Assembly (NCBI RefSeq): GCF_050873445.1
Contig: NZ_JBNMIU010000002.1
Span: 20,551-84,550, forward strand
Direction: 5' to 3'
DNA: 64,000 nt
Source of the DNA: Acidaminococcus sp050873445
Lineage (GTDB): Bacteria > Bacillota > Negativicutes > Acidaminococcales > Acidaminococcaceae
Position 1 is the stretch's first letter, and each line of letters opens with the position of its first letter. The translations under genes were made by a program, and so were the position numbers. Below the pieces are notes generated by a model. It saw only the letters and a program-made list of their open reading frames with translations. It did no database searches and was not told the DNA's origin. Below are positions 54,155 through 62,878 of the stretch, in pieces.

Positions 54155-54945
54155 TATTTTCCGATTCTTAATGGCTCCGATGTGGCTTCTTCCAATTGGG
54201 TGTCGGTGATCATCTGCTGTTCGTACATGCGCTGGAGCACCAGATTCCGGCGCTTTTTGGCGCCCCGCCAGTTGTTGTAGGGGTTCAGGGCTGTGGGAGC
54301 ATAGGGCAGCCCGGCCAGCATGGCCGCCTGGGGCAGGGACAGGTCTTTGGGCTTTTTGCCGAAATATACGTCACTGGCCTGCTTTACCCCTGTGGCTCCG
54401 GCCCCCAGAAAGGTGGTATTCAGGTACATCTCCAGAATCTCTTCCTTGCTGCACCGGGCCTCCACAAGGAACGCCAGTCCCATTTCCGCCATCTTCCGGC
54501 CCATGGTCTGGTCTGAGGTCAGCAGCAGGTTCTTCACCAGCTGTTGGGTGATGGTGCTGCCTCCTTCTACCACTTCGTCCTTCTGGATGTTTACCAGGGT
54601 GGCCCGGATGATGCCGTCAGGGTCCACTCCGTGGTGGGAGTAGAACCTCTTATCTTCCACCGCTACCTGGGCCCTGGGCAGCCAGGGGGAGATTTCCGCA
54701 AGGGGAATCCAGTCTTCCCGGGGAATCCGCTGCCGGGCAAAGGTACGGACGTTCCAGGCCTTGTAGACCAGCTGCAGAGGTGCAGGCAGGGAACCTGCGG
54801 CACCGGAGAGGCCTGCGGGGGTCCGGGCAACGACGGGCGCCGGTCCCCCGCCCGCCTTTTCATGGATGGTGGACGGCCGGGTCATGTAAAAACAAAGCGC
54901 TCCGGCCAGCAGCACCAGAATCACCAGAAGTTTCCGCACTCCCAT
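54154..54945 (-). CDS. Monofunctional peptidoglycan glycosyltransferase (GT51)
   Basis: A 263-residue protein that polymerises lipid II. It has an N-terminal membrane anchor (about 5-22, LLVILVLLAGALCFYMT), then a GT51 domain with the catalytic EDKRFYSHHGVDPDG near residue 97, GGSTITQQLVKNLLL near 129 and RKMAEMGLAFLVEARCSKEE. No transpeptidase domain follows, so it is MtgA-like. Start uncertain: ATG 54945 is only 2 bp from GGGGG, while GTG 54939 (MRKLLVIL) has better spacing and would give 261 residues. Confidence 0.9.
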   Translation of the reverse strand: MGVRKLLVILVLLAGALCFYMTRPSTIHEKAGGGPAPVVARTPAGLSGAAGSLPAPLQLVYKAWNVRTFARQRIPREDWIPLAEISPWLPRAQVAVEDKRFYSHHGVDPDGIIRATLVNIQKDEVVEGGSTITQQLVKNLLLTSDQTMGRKMAEMGLAFLVEARCSKEEILEMYLNTTFLGAGATGVKQASDVYFGKKPKDLSLPQAAMLAGLPYAPTALNPYNNWRGAKKRRNLVLQRMYEQQMITDTQLEEATSEPLRIGK

Positions 54946-55138
54946 CACCCCCTGAAAAAGTAACTATCACCATTGTAAGCGAAAACTGAAGAAAAAGCTA
55001 CTGCAGGCGGCACAGCTGCTCTTCCTGTCACAAAAATATCCCATTCCCCGCCAAAAAGTGGTAGCAGTACAGGGCACTTTCGTACTATAATGAGATTGTA
55101 TCAGGACTCAAGGCTTCCTGGAAAAAATGAAAAATAGG

Positions 55139-55174
55139 TTGCAATTTTATACACATAAGCGTATAATAATGCAA
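55139..55174 (+). promoter_or_regulatory. Arginine operon promoter inside an inverted repeat
   Basis: TTGCAA (55139-55144) and a perfect TATAAT (55162-55167) are 17 bp apart. Both lie in an inverted repeat with 14-base arms (TTGCAATTTTATAC at 55139-55152; GTATAATAATGCAA at 55161-55174; 12 of 14 match). A repressor on this dyad would block polymerase; an ArgR-type regulator is the natural candidate. Confidence 0.65.
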
Positions 55175-55195
55175 CATAAAGGAGGGGACAGCGGC

Positions 55196-55309
55196 TTGAA
55201 ACAAATCGATGAGGGGAAAGCCGTTTTCCGAAGTCATGGACTGATAAAGCGTACTATGGTTGCTTCCGGTTTCCGGAAACGAAAATCCTTGCAAATGAAA
55301 ATAGAGTAG
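55196..55309 (+). CDS. 37-codon basic leader ORF of the arginine operon
   Basis: TTG 55196 is preceded by AAAGGAGGGG (55178-55187) at the ideal 8-bp spacing. The frame runs to TAG 55307-55309, whose last bases form the argB ribosome binding site AGGAGG (55308-55313). The peptide is strongly basic, with 7 Lys and 4 Arg, two of the Arg as CGA (FRSHGL, IKRTMV, FRKRKSLQMK). It lies downstream of the predicted transcription start, so it should be translated. It may be an arginine-sensing leader peptide or a device coupling translation to argB. A longer frame from ATG 55127 overlaps the promoter. Confidence 0.45.
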   Translation: MKQIDEGKAVFRSHGLIKRTMVASGFRKRKSLQMKIE

Positions 55310-55320
55310 GAGGAAATGCA

Positions 55321-56208
55321 ATGCAGATCAAGAACAACGAAATGAATATATTAGTTGAAGCACTGCCATACTTAAGCGCTTTTAAAGGGAAAACGGTGGT
55401 CGTGAAATATGGCGGCAACGCTATGCTCAACGACAATTTGAAGAATAAGGTCCTGGAGGATATCGTTTTCCTCCGTTGTGCGGGCATGCACCCGGTGGTT
55501 GTCCATGGCGGCGGCCCTGAAATCACGGCCATGCTGAAAGCAGCCGGCAAAAAGACCGAATTCGTCAGCGGCCTGCGGGTCACCGACAAAGAAACGGTGG
55601 AAATCGCTGAACTGGCCCTGGTGGGCAAGACCAATACCGATCTGGTGCGACGCCTGAACATCCTGGGCGGCAACGCCGTGGGCCTGAACGGCAAGGACGC
55701 CAAACTCATCGAAGCCCGCAAACATCTGGCAGATGTATATGAAAACGGCCAGGTGAACCTGGTGGACATCGGCTATGTGGGTACGGTGGAAAAAGTCAAC
55801 ACCGACCTGATCAACCTGCTGATCAGGAACGATTATATCCCGGTGATCGCCCCTACGGGTATCGGTCCCGATGGTGAAACCTACAACATCAATGCCGACA
55901 GCGTGGCCGGTGAAGTGGCCGGTGCCTTGAAAGCCGAGAAACTGCTGATGCTTACCGACGTGAAGGGCATCTTCGAAGATCATAACGACCCCAGCACCTT
56001 CATTTCCACCCTGACCTTTGAAAAGGCCCAGGAACTGATTGTGAAGGGCAGCATCGACGGAGGCATGATCCCCAAGGTGAAAGCCTGCATCTCCGCTCTG
56101 AGCGGCGGTGCCGTCAAGACTCATATCATCGATGGCCGGCAGGAACATTCCATCCTCCAGGAAATCTTCTCCGACGAGGGTGTGGGTACGGAAGTCGTCA
56201 GAGATTGA
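55321..56208 (+). CDS. argB: Acetylglutamate kinase
   Basis: Phosphorylates N-acetylglutamate, second step of arginine synthesis; 295 residues. The amino-acid-kinase fold shows VVKYGGNAM, VHGGGPEI, and INADSVAGEVAGALKAEKLL near residue 190. AGGAGGAA lies 7 bp before ATG 55321. First enzyme gene of argB-D-F-G-H; argC and argJ are not in the window. Confidence 0.97.
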   Translation: MQIKNNEMNILVEALPYLSAFKGKTVVVKYGGNAMLNDNLKNKVLEDIVFLRCAGMHPVVVHGGGPEITAMLKAAGKKTEFVSGLRVTDKETVEIAELALVGKTNTDLVRRLNILGGNAVGLNGKDAKLIEARKHLADVYENGQVNLVDIGYVGTVEKVNTDLINLLIRNDYIPVIAPTGIGPDGETYNINADSVAGEVAGALKAEKLLMLTDVKGIFEDHNDPSTFISTLTFEKAQELIVKGSIDGGMIPKVKACISALSGGAVKTHIIDGRQEHSILQEIFSDEGVGTEVVRD

Positions 56209-56226
56209 AAGAAAGAGGCTGAAGGA

Positions 56227-57417
56227 ATGGATACGAAAGAAATCATGGAGACCACCGACAAGTACTATCTGCCGGTGTTTGGCCGTCTCCCCATTGTACT
56301 GGACCATGGGGAAGGCGTCTATTTATACGATACTGATGGAAAGAAATACATCGATTTCCTGGACGGCATTGCGGTGAACGCCCTGGGCTATAATTATCCG
56401 CCCCTGGTGAAGGCCGTCAGCGAACAGGCTGCCAGGATCATGCACGGTTCCAACCTGTTCTATTACGAAATCCAGGCCAAGGCTGCCAAGCAGCTGTGTG
56501 AAGTGACCACCTTTGACCGGGTCTTCTTCGCCAACAGCGGCGCAGAGGCCAACGAAGGGGCCATCAAGCTGGCCCGTAAATACGGGGTCGCCATCAGCCC
56601 TCGGAAGTTCAAGATCATTACCGCTCTGGATTCCTTCCACGGACGTACCATGGAAACCCTGACCGCCACCGGCCAGGAACATTACCATGAAGGGCTGGCT
56701 CCGCTGCCTGCCGGGTTCGAATACGTTCCCTTCGGCGATGCGGACGCCCTGGAAAAAGCCATGGATGATGAAGTATGCGGCCTGCTGCTGGAACCGATCC
56801 AGGGGGAAGGCGGCGTCCATGTACCGCCTGCCGGCTATCTGGAAAAAGCCCGGGAACTGTGCGACAAGCACAATGCTCTGCTGATCTTCGATGAAATCCA
56901 GACAGGCGTATGCCGTACCGGTTACTGGTTTGCCTGGATGCACAGCGGTGTGAAACCCGATGTGATGACCATGGCCAAGGCCATCGGCGGCGGCTTCCCC
57001 ATGGGGGCCTTCGCAGTGACGGAACGTCTGGCTCATGTATTCAAACCGGGCGATCACGGTTCTACCTTTGGGGGCAATGCCATTTCCTGCGCCGCCTGCT
57101 ATGCAGCCATCAAGGCTATGAAGGAACTGGAACTGGACAAGAAAGCCCGCAAGACCGGGGAATACTTCAAGAAAGGCCTGGAAGCCCTGAAAGCAAAACA
57201 TCCCGACAAAGTGACGGACGTGCGGGGCATGGGCCTGATCCTTGGCATGGAACTGGCAAAACCCGGCGCCGGCCTGGTGACCAAAGCACTGGATAAAGGA
57301 TTGATCATCAACTGCACCGCCGGTAACGTGCTGCGATTCGTGCCGCCTCTGGTAATCGGCGAGAAAGAAATCGATACACTGCTGAAAGGACTGGACGAGC
57401 TTTTGGCAGAATTCTGA
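56227..57417 (+). CDS. argD: Acetylornithine aminotransferase
   Basis: PLP enzyme converting N-acetylglutamate semialdehyde to N-acetylornithine; 396 residues. FFANSGAEANEGAIKLARKY, the LIFDEIQTGVCRTG Asp site and the PLP lysine in TMAKAIGGGFPMGA near residue 250 are present. The gap to argB is 18 bp. Confidence 0.96.
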   Translation: MDTKEIMETTDKYYLPVFGRLPIVLDHGEGVYLYDTDGKKYIDFLDGIAVNALGYNYPPLVKAVSEQAARIMHGSNLFYYEIQAKAAKQLCEVTTFDRVFFANSGAEANEGAIKLARKYGVAISPRKFKIITALDSFHGRTMETLTATGQEHYHEGLAPLPAGFEYVPFGDADALEKAMDDEVCGLLLEPIQGEGGVHVPPAGYLEKARELCDKHNALLIFDEIQTGVCRTGYWFAWMHSGVKPDVMTMAKAIGGGFPMGAFAVTERLAHVFKPGDHGSTFGGNAISCAACYAAIKAMKELELDKKARKTGEYFKKGLEALKAKHPDKVTDVRGMGLILGMELAKPGAGLVTKALDKGLIINCTAGNVLRFVPPLVIGEKEIDTLLKGLDELLAEF

Positions 57418-57434
57418 GAAGAAGAGGGAATAAC

Positions 57435-58376
57435 ATGGCTTTAAGAAATAAGGATTTGATTTCCATCCATGATTTGTCGGTGGGCGAAGTCGCTACCATC
57501 CTGGATGTAAGCAGAAAACTGAAGAAAAAGCAGAAGCTGGGCGAGCCGCACGAGTACCTGAAGGGGAAAACGCTGGCCATGATCTTTTCCAAAGCTTCTA
57601 CCCGTACACGGGTCTCATTCGAAACGGGGTTCCACCAACTGGGCGGACATCCCATCTATATGAGTGAAGCCACTTCCCAAATCGGCCGGGGCGAACCGGT
57701 CAAGGATACTGCCCGTGTGCTGTCCCGTTTTGTGGACGGCATCATGATCCGGACCTATTCCCACGAAGCAGTGAAGGAACTGGCCGATTATGCCACCGTT
57801 CCGGTGATCAACGGCCTGACCGACCTGCTGCATCCCTGCCAGGCCCTGACGGATATGTTCACCATCCTGGAATACAAGGATGTGCTGAAGGGACGCAAGC
57901 TGGTGTATGTGGGCGATGGCAACAACATGGCCCACAGCCTGATGTTTGCCTGTGCCAAAGTGGGCATGAATATGGTCTGCGCCAGCCCGAAAGGGTATCA
58001 GCCCAATCCTCAGATCGTAGCCCAGGCCAAGATGGATGCTGCCATCACCGGCGCCACCATCACCGTGACGGAAGATATGGAAGAAGCCGCCAAGGGCGCT
58101 GATGTGCTGTACACCGATGTGTGGGCCAGCATGGGCGAAGAAAGCGAACGGGAGGTGCGGATGAAAGCCCTCCACGATTACCAGATCAACCAGCACCTGC
58201 TGGATCTGGCCCGTCCTGATGCCATGGTGCTGCACTGCCTGCCGGCCCACCGGGGCGAGGAAATTACCGACGATGTAATCGAAGGACCGCATTCCGCTGT
58301 GTTCGATGAAGCTGAAAACCGTCTGCACGTCCAGAAAGCCATTATGGCCCTGCTGATGAGCGACGCTGTATTATAA
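57435..58376 (+). CDS. argF: Ornithine carbamoyltransferase
   Basis: Makes citrulline from ornithine and carbamoyl phosphate; 313 residues. The carbamoyl-phosphate motif is SKASTRTR near residue 56, then HPCQALTD near 133 and the ornithine motif HCLPAHRGEEI near 268. The gap after argD is 17 bp. The biosynthetic role is supported by the operon, since no arcA or arcC is adjacent. Confidence 0.96.
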   Translation: MALRNKDLISIHDLSVGEVATILDVSRKLKKKQKLGEPHEYLKGKTLAMIFSKASTRTRVSFETGFHQLGGHPIYMSEATSQIGRGEPVKDTARVLSRFVDGIMIRTYSHEAVKELADYATVPVINGLTDLLHPCQALTDMFTILEYKDVLKGRKLVYVGDGNNMAHSLMFACAKVGMNMVCASPKGYQPNPQIVAQAKMDAAITGATITVTEDMEEAAKGADVLYTDVWASMGEESEREVRMKALHDYQINQHLLDLARPDAMVLHCLPAHRGEEITDDVIEGPHSAVFDEAENRLHVQKAIMALLMSDAVL

Positions 58377-58394
58377 AAAGGAGCGATGATAACA

Positions 58395-59615
58395 ATGGAT
58401 AAAAAAGACATCAAAAAAGTAGTTCTGGCCTATTCCGGCGGCCTGGATACCTCCTGTATCATTCCCTGGCTGAAAGAAAACTATAACAACTGCGAAGTCA
58501 TTACCGTCACTGCCGATATCGGCCAGGGCGAAGAAGTGGCTCCTGTCCATGATAAAGCCATCAAATCCGGTGCCAGCAAAGCTTACATCCTGGATCTGCG
58601 GGATGAATTCCTGCGGGAATACGCATGGCCCATGGTGAAATCCGGCGCTATCTACGAAAAGAAATACCTGCTGGGTACTTCCATTGCCCGGCCTATCATC
58701 GCCAAATACCTGGTGGACGTCGCCTTGAAAGAAGGGGCTGATGCCATTGCCCACGGGGCTACCGGCAAGGGCAACGACCAGGTACGGTTCGAACTGGGCA
58801 TCAAGGCCCTGGCTCCCCAGCTGAAAGTCATCGCTCCCTGGAGAGAATGGCAGATTAAATCCCGGGATGACGCCATCGACTATGCAGCCGCCCACAACAT
58901 CCCCGTGCCTGTGACCAAGAAAAAGGACTACAGCATGGACCGGAACATCTGGCACCTGTCCCACGAAGGCAGCGACCTGGAAGATCCCTCCAACGAACCC
59001 AAATCCGACATCTACATCATGAGCCAGACTCCGGAAGCCGCTCCTGACAAGGACGAATACCTGACCCTGGACTTCGAACAGGGCGTCCCTGTGGCTGTCA
59101 ACGGCAAAAAGATGGATCCTGTTCCCATGATGGAACTCCTGAATGAAATCGGCAAACGGAACGGCATCGGCATTGCCGACATGGTGGAAAACCGTCTGGT
59201 GGGCATGAAAGACCGGGGCGTGTATGAAACCCCTGGCGGCACTCTGATTTACTATGCACACAATGAACTGGAAAACCTGTGCCTGGATCGGGCTACCTAC
59301 AACTACAAGGAACAGATCGGCATCCGGTATGCTGAACTGGTTTACGATGGCATGTGGTTCTCCCCGCTGCGGGAAGCCCTGCAGGCTTTTGTGGATGAAA
59401 CCCAGAAGACCGTCACCGGTACTGTGAAGATGAAGCTGTACAAGGGCAACATCATCTCCGCCGGGGCTACCAGCCCGTATTCCCTGTACAGCAAGGAATA
59501 TGTAACCTTTGGCGAAGATGAAGTATATAACCAGGCCGATGCCCAGGGATTCATCAACCTGTTTGGCCTGCCGCTCACTGTAAGAGCTCTGATGAAACAG
59601 GGGAAGCTGAAATAA
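58395..59615 (+). CDS. argG: Argininosuccinate synthase
   Basis: Joins citrulline and aspartate with ATP; 406 residues. The N-type ATP pyrophosphatase loop is AYSGGLDTSCIIPWL near residue 12; the YAxDIGQG-like TADIGQGEE and HGATGKGNDQVRFELG are typical. AAGGAG (58378-58383) is 11 bp from ATG 58395 but only 2 bp from ATG 58386, so 58395 is chosen. Confidence 0.96.
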   Translation: MDKKDIKKVVLAYSGGLDTSCIIPWLKENYNNCEVITVTADIGQGEEVAPVHDKAIKSGASKAYILDLRDEFLREYAWPMVKSGAIYEKKYLLGTSIARPIIAKYLVDVALKEGADAIAHGATGKGNDQVRFELGIKALAPQLKVIAPWREWQIKSRDDAIDYAAAHNIPVPVTKKKDYSMDRNIWHLSHEGSDLEDPSNEPKSDIYIMSQTPEAAPDKDEYLTLDFEQGVPVAVNGKKMDPVPMMELLNEIGKRNGIGIADMVENRLVGMKDRGVYETPGGTLIYYAHNELENLCLDRATYNYKEQIGIRYAELVYDGMWFSPLREALQAFVDETQKTVTGTVKMKLYKGNIISAGATSPYSLYSKEYVTFGEDEVYNQADAQGFINLFGLPLTVRALMKQGKLK

Positions 59616-61033
59616 TGAACAAGACGAAATTGTGGGGAGGCCGGTTCAGCAAGGACACCAATGCCCTGGTTGATGCCTTTAACGCCTCCATCGATTATGA
59701 CCAGCGGCTGTACCACGAAGATATCCGGGGCAGCATCGCCCACGCCCATATGCTGGCAAACTGCGGCATCATCAGCCAGGATGATGCCGGTGCCATCGAA
59801 AAAGGGCTGAAGGAAATCCTGAAAGAAATCCAGGACGGAAAATTTGAGTTTTCCACCGAACTGGAAGATATCCATATGAACGTGGAAGCGGCTCTGACGG
59901 AAAAAATTGGCGATGCGGGGGCTCGGCTCCATACCGCCCGCAGCCGTAACGACCAGGTGGCTCTGGACATGCACATGTACATGAAGAAGGAAGTTACCGA
60001 AATCATGGACCTGCTGATCCAGTTCGAACAGGCCCTGCTGACCATGGCCGAAAAGCACCTGAAGACCCTGATGCCCGGCTACACCCATCTGCAGCGGGCA
60101 CAGCCCATTACCTTCGCCCATCATATGCTAGCCTACTTCAATATGCTCCGCCGGGATTTCCGTCGGCTGCAGGGCGTATGGGAAGGGGCTGACATCATGC
60201 CCCTGGGCGCCGGTGCCGTGGCCGGGACCACCCTGCCCATCGACCGGTTCCAGGTGGCAAAGGAACTGCACTTTTCCCAGGTATACGGCAACAGCATGGA
60301 CGCCGTCAGCGACCGGGATTATGTGCTGGAATTCCTGAGCTTCGCCAGCACGCTCATGATGCATATGTCCCGGCTGAGTGAAGAAATGTGCCTGTGGTCT
60401 TCTACGGAATTTGGCTTCATCGAGCTGGATGACGCTTTTGCTACCGGTTCTTCCATGATGCCCCAGAAGAAAAATCCGGATATCTCCGAACTGGTGCGGG
60501 GGAAGACCGGCCGGGTGTACGGCCATTTCATGGCAATGCTGACCACTCTAAAAGGCCTGCCTCTGGCCTATAACAAAGACCTGCAGGAAGACAAGGAAGG
60601 ATTCTTCGATGCCGTTGACACCGTGAAGTTTTCGCTGCAGGTGTATCGGGACATGATCCTGACCACCAAAGTGAACGAGGAACGGATGGCAGAAGCGGTC
60701 CACAAGGATTTCTCCAATGCCACCGACCTGGCCGATTACCTGGTGCGCAAGGGCCTGCCCTTCCGGAAAGCCCATGGCGTGGTGGGGAAGGCTGTAGCCA
60801 AGGCCATTGCCGAACATAAGCTGCTGGGCCAGTTGACCCTGAATGAATACAAGGAACTGAGTCCTCTGTTCGAACCGGATCTGCTGGAATGCCTGAAACC
60901 TGAAAACTGCGTGGCAGCCCGGACCAGTTATGGCGGTCCGGCCCCCCAGAACAACGCTGAACAGGTGAAAATGGGGAAGGAAGCCTTGCAACAGCAGCAG
61001 GCTGTGCTGGAAGACTTAAAACAAAAATTATAA
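59615..61033 (+). CDS. argH: Argininosuccinate lyase
   Basis: Splits argininosuccinate into arginine and fumarate; 472 residues. The fumarase/lyase superfamily signature is GSSMMPQKKNPD near residue 285; TARSRNDQVALDMHMY and PGYTHLQRAQP are also present. ATG overlaps the argG stop (TAATG), giving strict translational coupling. Last gene of the operon. Confidence 0.97.
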   Translation: MNKTKLWGGRFSKDTNALVDAFNASIDYDQRLYHEDIRGSIAHAHMLANCGIISQDDAGAIEKGLKEILKEIQDGKFEFSTELEDIHMNVEAALTEKIGDAGARLHTARSRNDQVALDMHMYMKKEVTEIMDLLIQFEQALLTMAEKHLKTLMPGYTHLQRAQPITFAHHMLAYFNMLRRDFRRLQGVWEGADIMPLGAGAVAGTTLPIDRFQVAKELHFSQVYGNSMDAVSDRDYVLEFLSFASTLMMHMSRLSEEMCLWSSTEFGFIELDDAFATGSSMMPQKKNPDISELVRGKTGRVYGHFMAMLTTLKGLPLAYNKDLQEDKEGFFDAVDTVKFSLQVYRDMILTTKVNEERMAEAVHKDFSNATDLADYLVRKGLPFRKAHGVVGKAVAKAIAEHKLLGQLTLNEYKELSPLFEPDLLECLKPENCVAARTSYGGPAPQNNAEQVKMGKEALQQQQAVLEDLKQKL

Positions 61034-61051
61034 TAACCAATCGAATCCAAA

Positions 61052-61131
61052 GGGGCTGTGAAAAAATAAGCCCCCCAAAACACGAAAAGGGACTTCCGAT
61101 TCTTGTGAATCGAAAGTCCTTTTTCGTGTTA
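61052..61131 (+). terminator. Double terminator of the arginine operon
   Basis: A first small hairpin GGGGCT..AGCCCC (61052-61075) is followed by a long one. ACACGAAAAGGGACTTCCGATTC (61080-61102) pairs with GAATCGAAAGTCCTTTTTCGTGT (61107-61129) with few mismatches. Confidence 0.85.
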
Positions 61132-61297
61132 GAATTTAACTGCGATGAAAAAACTAACTGTGTATTATGGTATTCCCAAACAGGGAATTTTACCAGCATT
61201 TTTTCTGACTGCCTAGATATTGTCAAGACCAGAGTTCCCAAGGCCGGGGTGGGAACGGCCGGGAAAGCGGGCCAACCAGAGGGAGGGCCCCTTCTTA

Positions 61298-61465
61298 AGA
61301 TGCCAGAAGTCAGACTCGGCCCATTGGGCCTCGAGATGTCAGCTTAGTAGTGCGGGCAGTTCGATTCTACACCTAACCGCTACGTTTGCGTAGATGATTC
61401 ACTTTTGTCCGGCTTAGCAGTACTATCCACTTCTTATCACCAAACAAGCTGACATCTGGCTTCTT
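61298..61465. mobile_element. MITE-like element, copy A
   Basis: 168 bp bounded by inverted ends. The left end (61298-61346) is GCCAGAAGTCAGA, then a hairpin CTCGGCCC-ATT-GGGCCTCGAG, then ATGTCAGCTT. The right end (61446-61465) is AAGCTGACATCTGGCTTCTT, the complement of the left end without the hairpin. Interior 61347-61445 has no ORF. Copy B shows the same design. Confidence 0.55.
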
Positions 61466-61705
61466 GAAGCCCCGTGAGGGGGCGCTCTGACTTTTTTATC
61501 TCCTACAATTGAAAGGAGAGGCTGCTATTGTTGCAGGGTCGTCGGAGGTATGGAAACATCGGCATCACGAATTACTAGCTACTGAAATAGGTCATAATGT
61601 GGCTAAATTGAGTCAACTCCATATTTGTGTGTAAAATATGAGGATGCGGATAATCTTCTCGACTGATTTTGCTTGTGATGGGATCCATGTCTTTGCGAAA
61701 AATAT
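61466..61705. other. Intergenic debris upstream of the IS21 remnant
   Basis: Contains GGCTTC/GAAGCC and CCCC/GGGG hairpins (61458-61485) and a short open frame from TTG 61511 with GHNVAKLSQLHICV at its end. The frame has no recognisable family. No complete gene seen. Confidence 0.4.
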
Positions 61706-61771
61706 TTGACAGTACCAAAACGGTCCCTGGCACTTTACGACAGGTTGATGGAGGTGGTATCTAATGCTTGA
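61706..61771 (+). pseudogene. IS21-family IstA C-terminal remnant
   Basis: The frame reads LTVPKRSLALYDRLMEVVSN then A and stop TGA at 61769-61771, overlapping the start of the istB remnant, as in IS21 elements where istA and istB overlap. The rest of the transposase is missing. Confidence 0.4.
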
Positions 61772-62000
61772 AATGGAGCATGCCAGGCAACTCCTGACTG
61801 AGTTCAATATGCCGGAAGCAGCGTGCCAGCTGGATGCTCTTCTGGAAACAGCCGCTGCAAAAGATTCTACTTTTATTTCGTTTCTCGACCAGCTCCTGAG
61901 CTTTCAGCGGAAGGAGCTATCAAGGCCGGAGATTTTTAAGGCCGGGTTTCCCAAGGCCGGAATAGCGGGCGGATTACCAATCCGCCCCTACATTGGCTGA
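61764..62000 (+). pseudogene. IS21-family IstB N-terminal remnant
   Basis: MLEMEHARQLLTEFNMPEAA and the following LDALLETAAAKDSTFISFLD are a good match to the start of IstB, the AAA+ helper of IS21 transposition. After about 60 residues (KAGFPKAG) the sequence runs into GC-rich repeats of AAGGCCGG and stops at 62000. The Walker motifs are missing. Not functional. Confidence 0.7.
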
Positions 62001-62054
62001 GGATGGTCATAGTGTCGCATGGTCGGTGGAAGTTCGGTACAAATCGAGCTTTCT

Positions 62055-62083
62055 AATCACTGGCCACTAATCACTAACTCACT
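62055..62083. repeat. TAGTGA-unit repeat, inverted orientation
   Basis: Four degenerate units (TAATCACT, GCCACTAATCACT, AACTCACT) abut the left end of MITE-like copy B. Confidence 0.5.
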
Positions 62084-62191
62084 AGATGCCAGAAGTCAGA
62101 CTCGCCCTGCCGGGCTCGAGATGTCAGCTTTGTTACGACTAGCACAATGGTAGTGCGTCTTATCGCTACATGAGCTGACATCTGACTTCTT
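62084..62191. mobile_element. MITE-like element, copy B
   Basis: 108 bp. The left end (62084-62130) is GCCAGAAGTCAGA, then a hairpin CTCGCCC-TGC-CGGGCTCGAG, then ATGTCAGCTT. The right end (62172-62191) is GAGCTGACATCTGACTTCTT. The hairpin stem differs from copy A but stays base-paired. The right end touches the stop codon of the toxin gene. Confidence 0.55.
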
Positions 62192-62484
62192 TAACTTTTC
62201 ATATACCGTTTTAATTCTTCATAGAAATTTTCTCTGGTACCCGCCATGATGACAACGATGATATCATCATTGTCGATGATGATAGTATAGGCCAGTTCAT
62301 AATTGGTTTTATTATAAAAGATATCACAGGAGCGGATTCCAGCCAAGTCACCTTTCTTTTCTTCTCCCAACAAGGGATTTTCCGCAATCTGCAACAATGC
62401 CTGATGGAACTTTTCTTTGAGTCTTTTGTCCTTGCACTTTTTGAGAAATTTTGCCGCAGGCTTCATAAAACGGATTTCTGTCAT
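62191..62484 (-). CDS. RelE/ParE-family toxin
   Basis: A 97-residue basic protein of the RelE/ParE fold (MTEIRFMKPAAKFLKKCKDK; ELAYTIIIDNDDIIVVIMAG; ENFYEELKRYMKS). RelE members cleave mRNA in the ribosome and ParE members poison gyrase; the sequence does not settle which. It lies 2 bp downstream of its antitoxin. Its stop codon overlaps a MITE-like end, so that element may have inserted at its 3' edge. Confidence 0.85.
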   Translation of the reverse strand: MTEIRFMKPAAKFLKKCKDKRLKEKFHQALLQIAENPLLGEEKKGDLAGIRSCDIFYNKTNYELAYTIIIDNDDIIVVIMAGTRENFYEELKRYMKS

Positions 62485-62486
62485 AG

Positions 62487-62858
62487 CTAATCCTCTGCTG
62501 CAAAAACATCATCCATGGTCTCATAAGGCGCTTTGCCCTTGGCTACTTTTTTCGCCTCTTTCAGCATGGAATGGACGGCAGGGGCAACTTTGGCCTGTTG
62601 TTTTTTGAAAGCAGCCAGGAGTTCTTCCCCGGAAAGCCCCTGGTCAATCAAATCTTTTAAAATGGCTTCGGCCAGTTCGCTGCCCTGGTTCTGAGAGATG
62701 GGGCGGATCAGGATGCCATCAGAAGTCAGGATGCATTCGGCTTCCTTGCCAAAACCGATTTTTTGAAAAAATTTTTGAGGAATAGTGAATTGTCTTTTGG
62801 AAGAAATAGTGACCCGCTTCTGATCCAGAATGGTTTCTTCCAGTACAGCTGTCGTCAT
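62487..62858 (-). CDS. AbrB/MazE-like antitoxin
   Basis: A 123-residue protein. The N-terminal AbrB-type swapped-hairpin DNA-binding domain covers about 10-60 (VTISSKRQFTIPQKFFQKIG; ECILTSDGILIRP). The C-terminal helical part (about 65-123) presumably wraps the toxin. AAGGAGG lies upstream of ATG 62858. Together with the toxin it forms a type II module that should repress itself through the palindrome at 62879-62921. Confidence 0.85.
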   Translation of the reverse strand: MTTAVLEETILDQKRVTISSKRQFTIPQKFFQKIGFGKEAECILTSDGILIRPISQNQGSELAEAILKDLIDQGLSGEELLAAFKKQQAKVAPAVHSMLKEAKKVAKGKAPYETMDDVFAAED

Positions 62859-62878
62859 GGGGAGTCCCTCCTTGCATT

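Noticed and set aside
61105..61347. 80-codon frame after argH
   Set aside because: Starts in the terminator, has no ribosome binding site and runs into MITE-like copy A.
61347..61445. tRNA-like words (GTTCGATTC and CCGCTACG) inside MITE-like copy A
   Set aside because: The flanking bases cannot form a T-stem, acceptor or anticodon stem, so this is not a tRNA or tmRNA.
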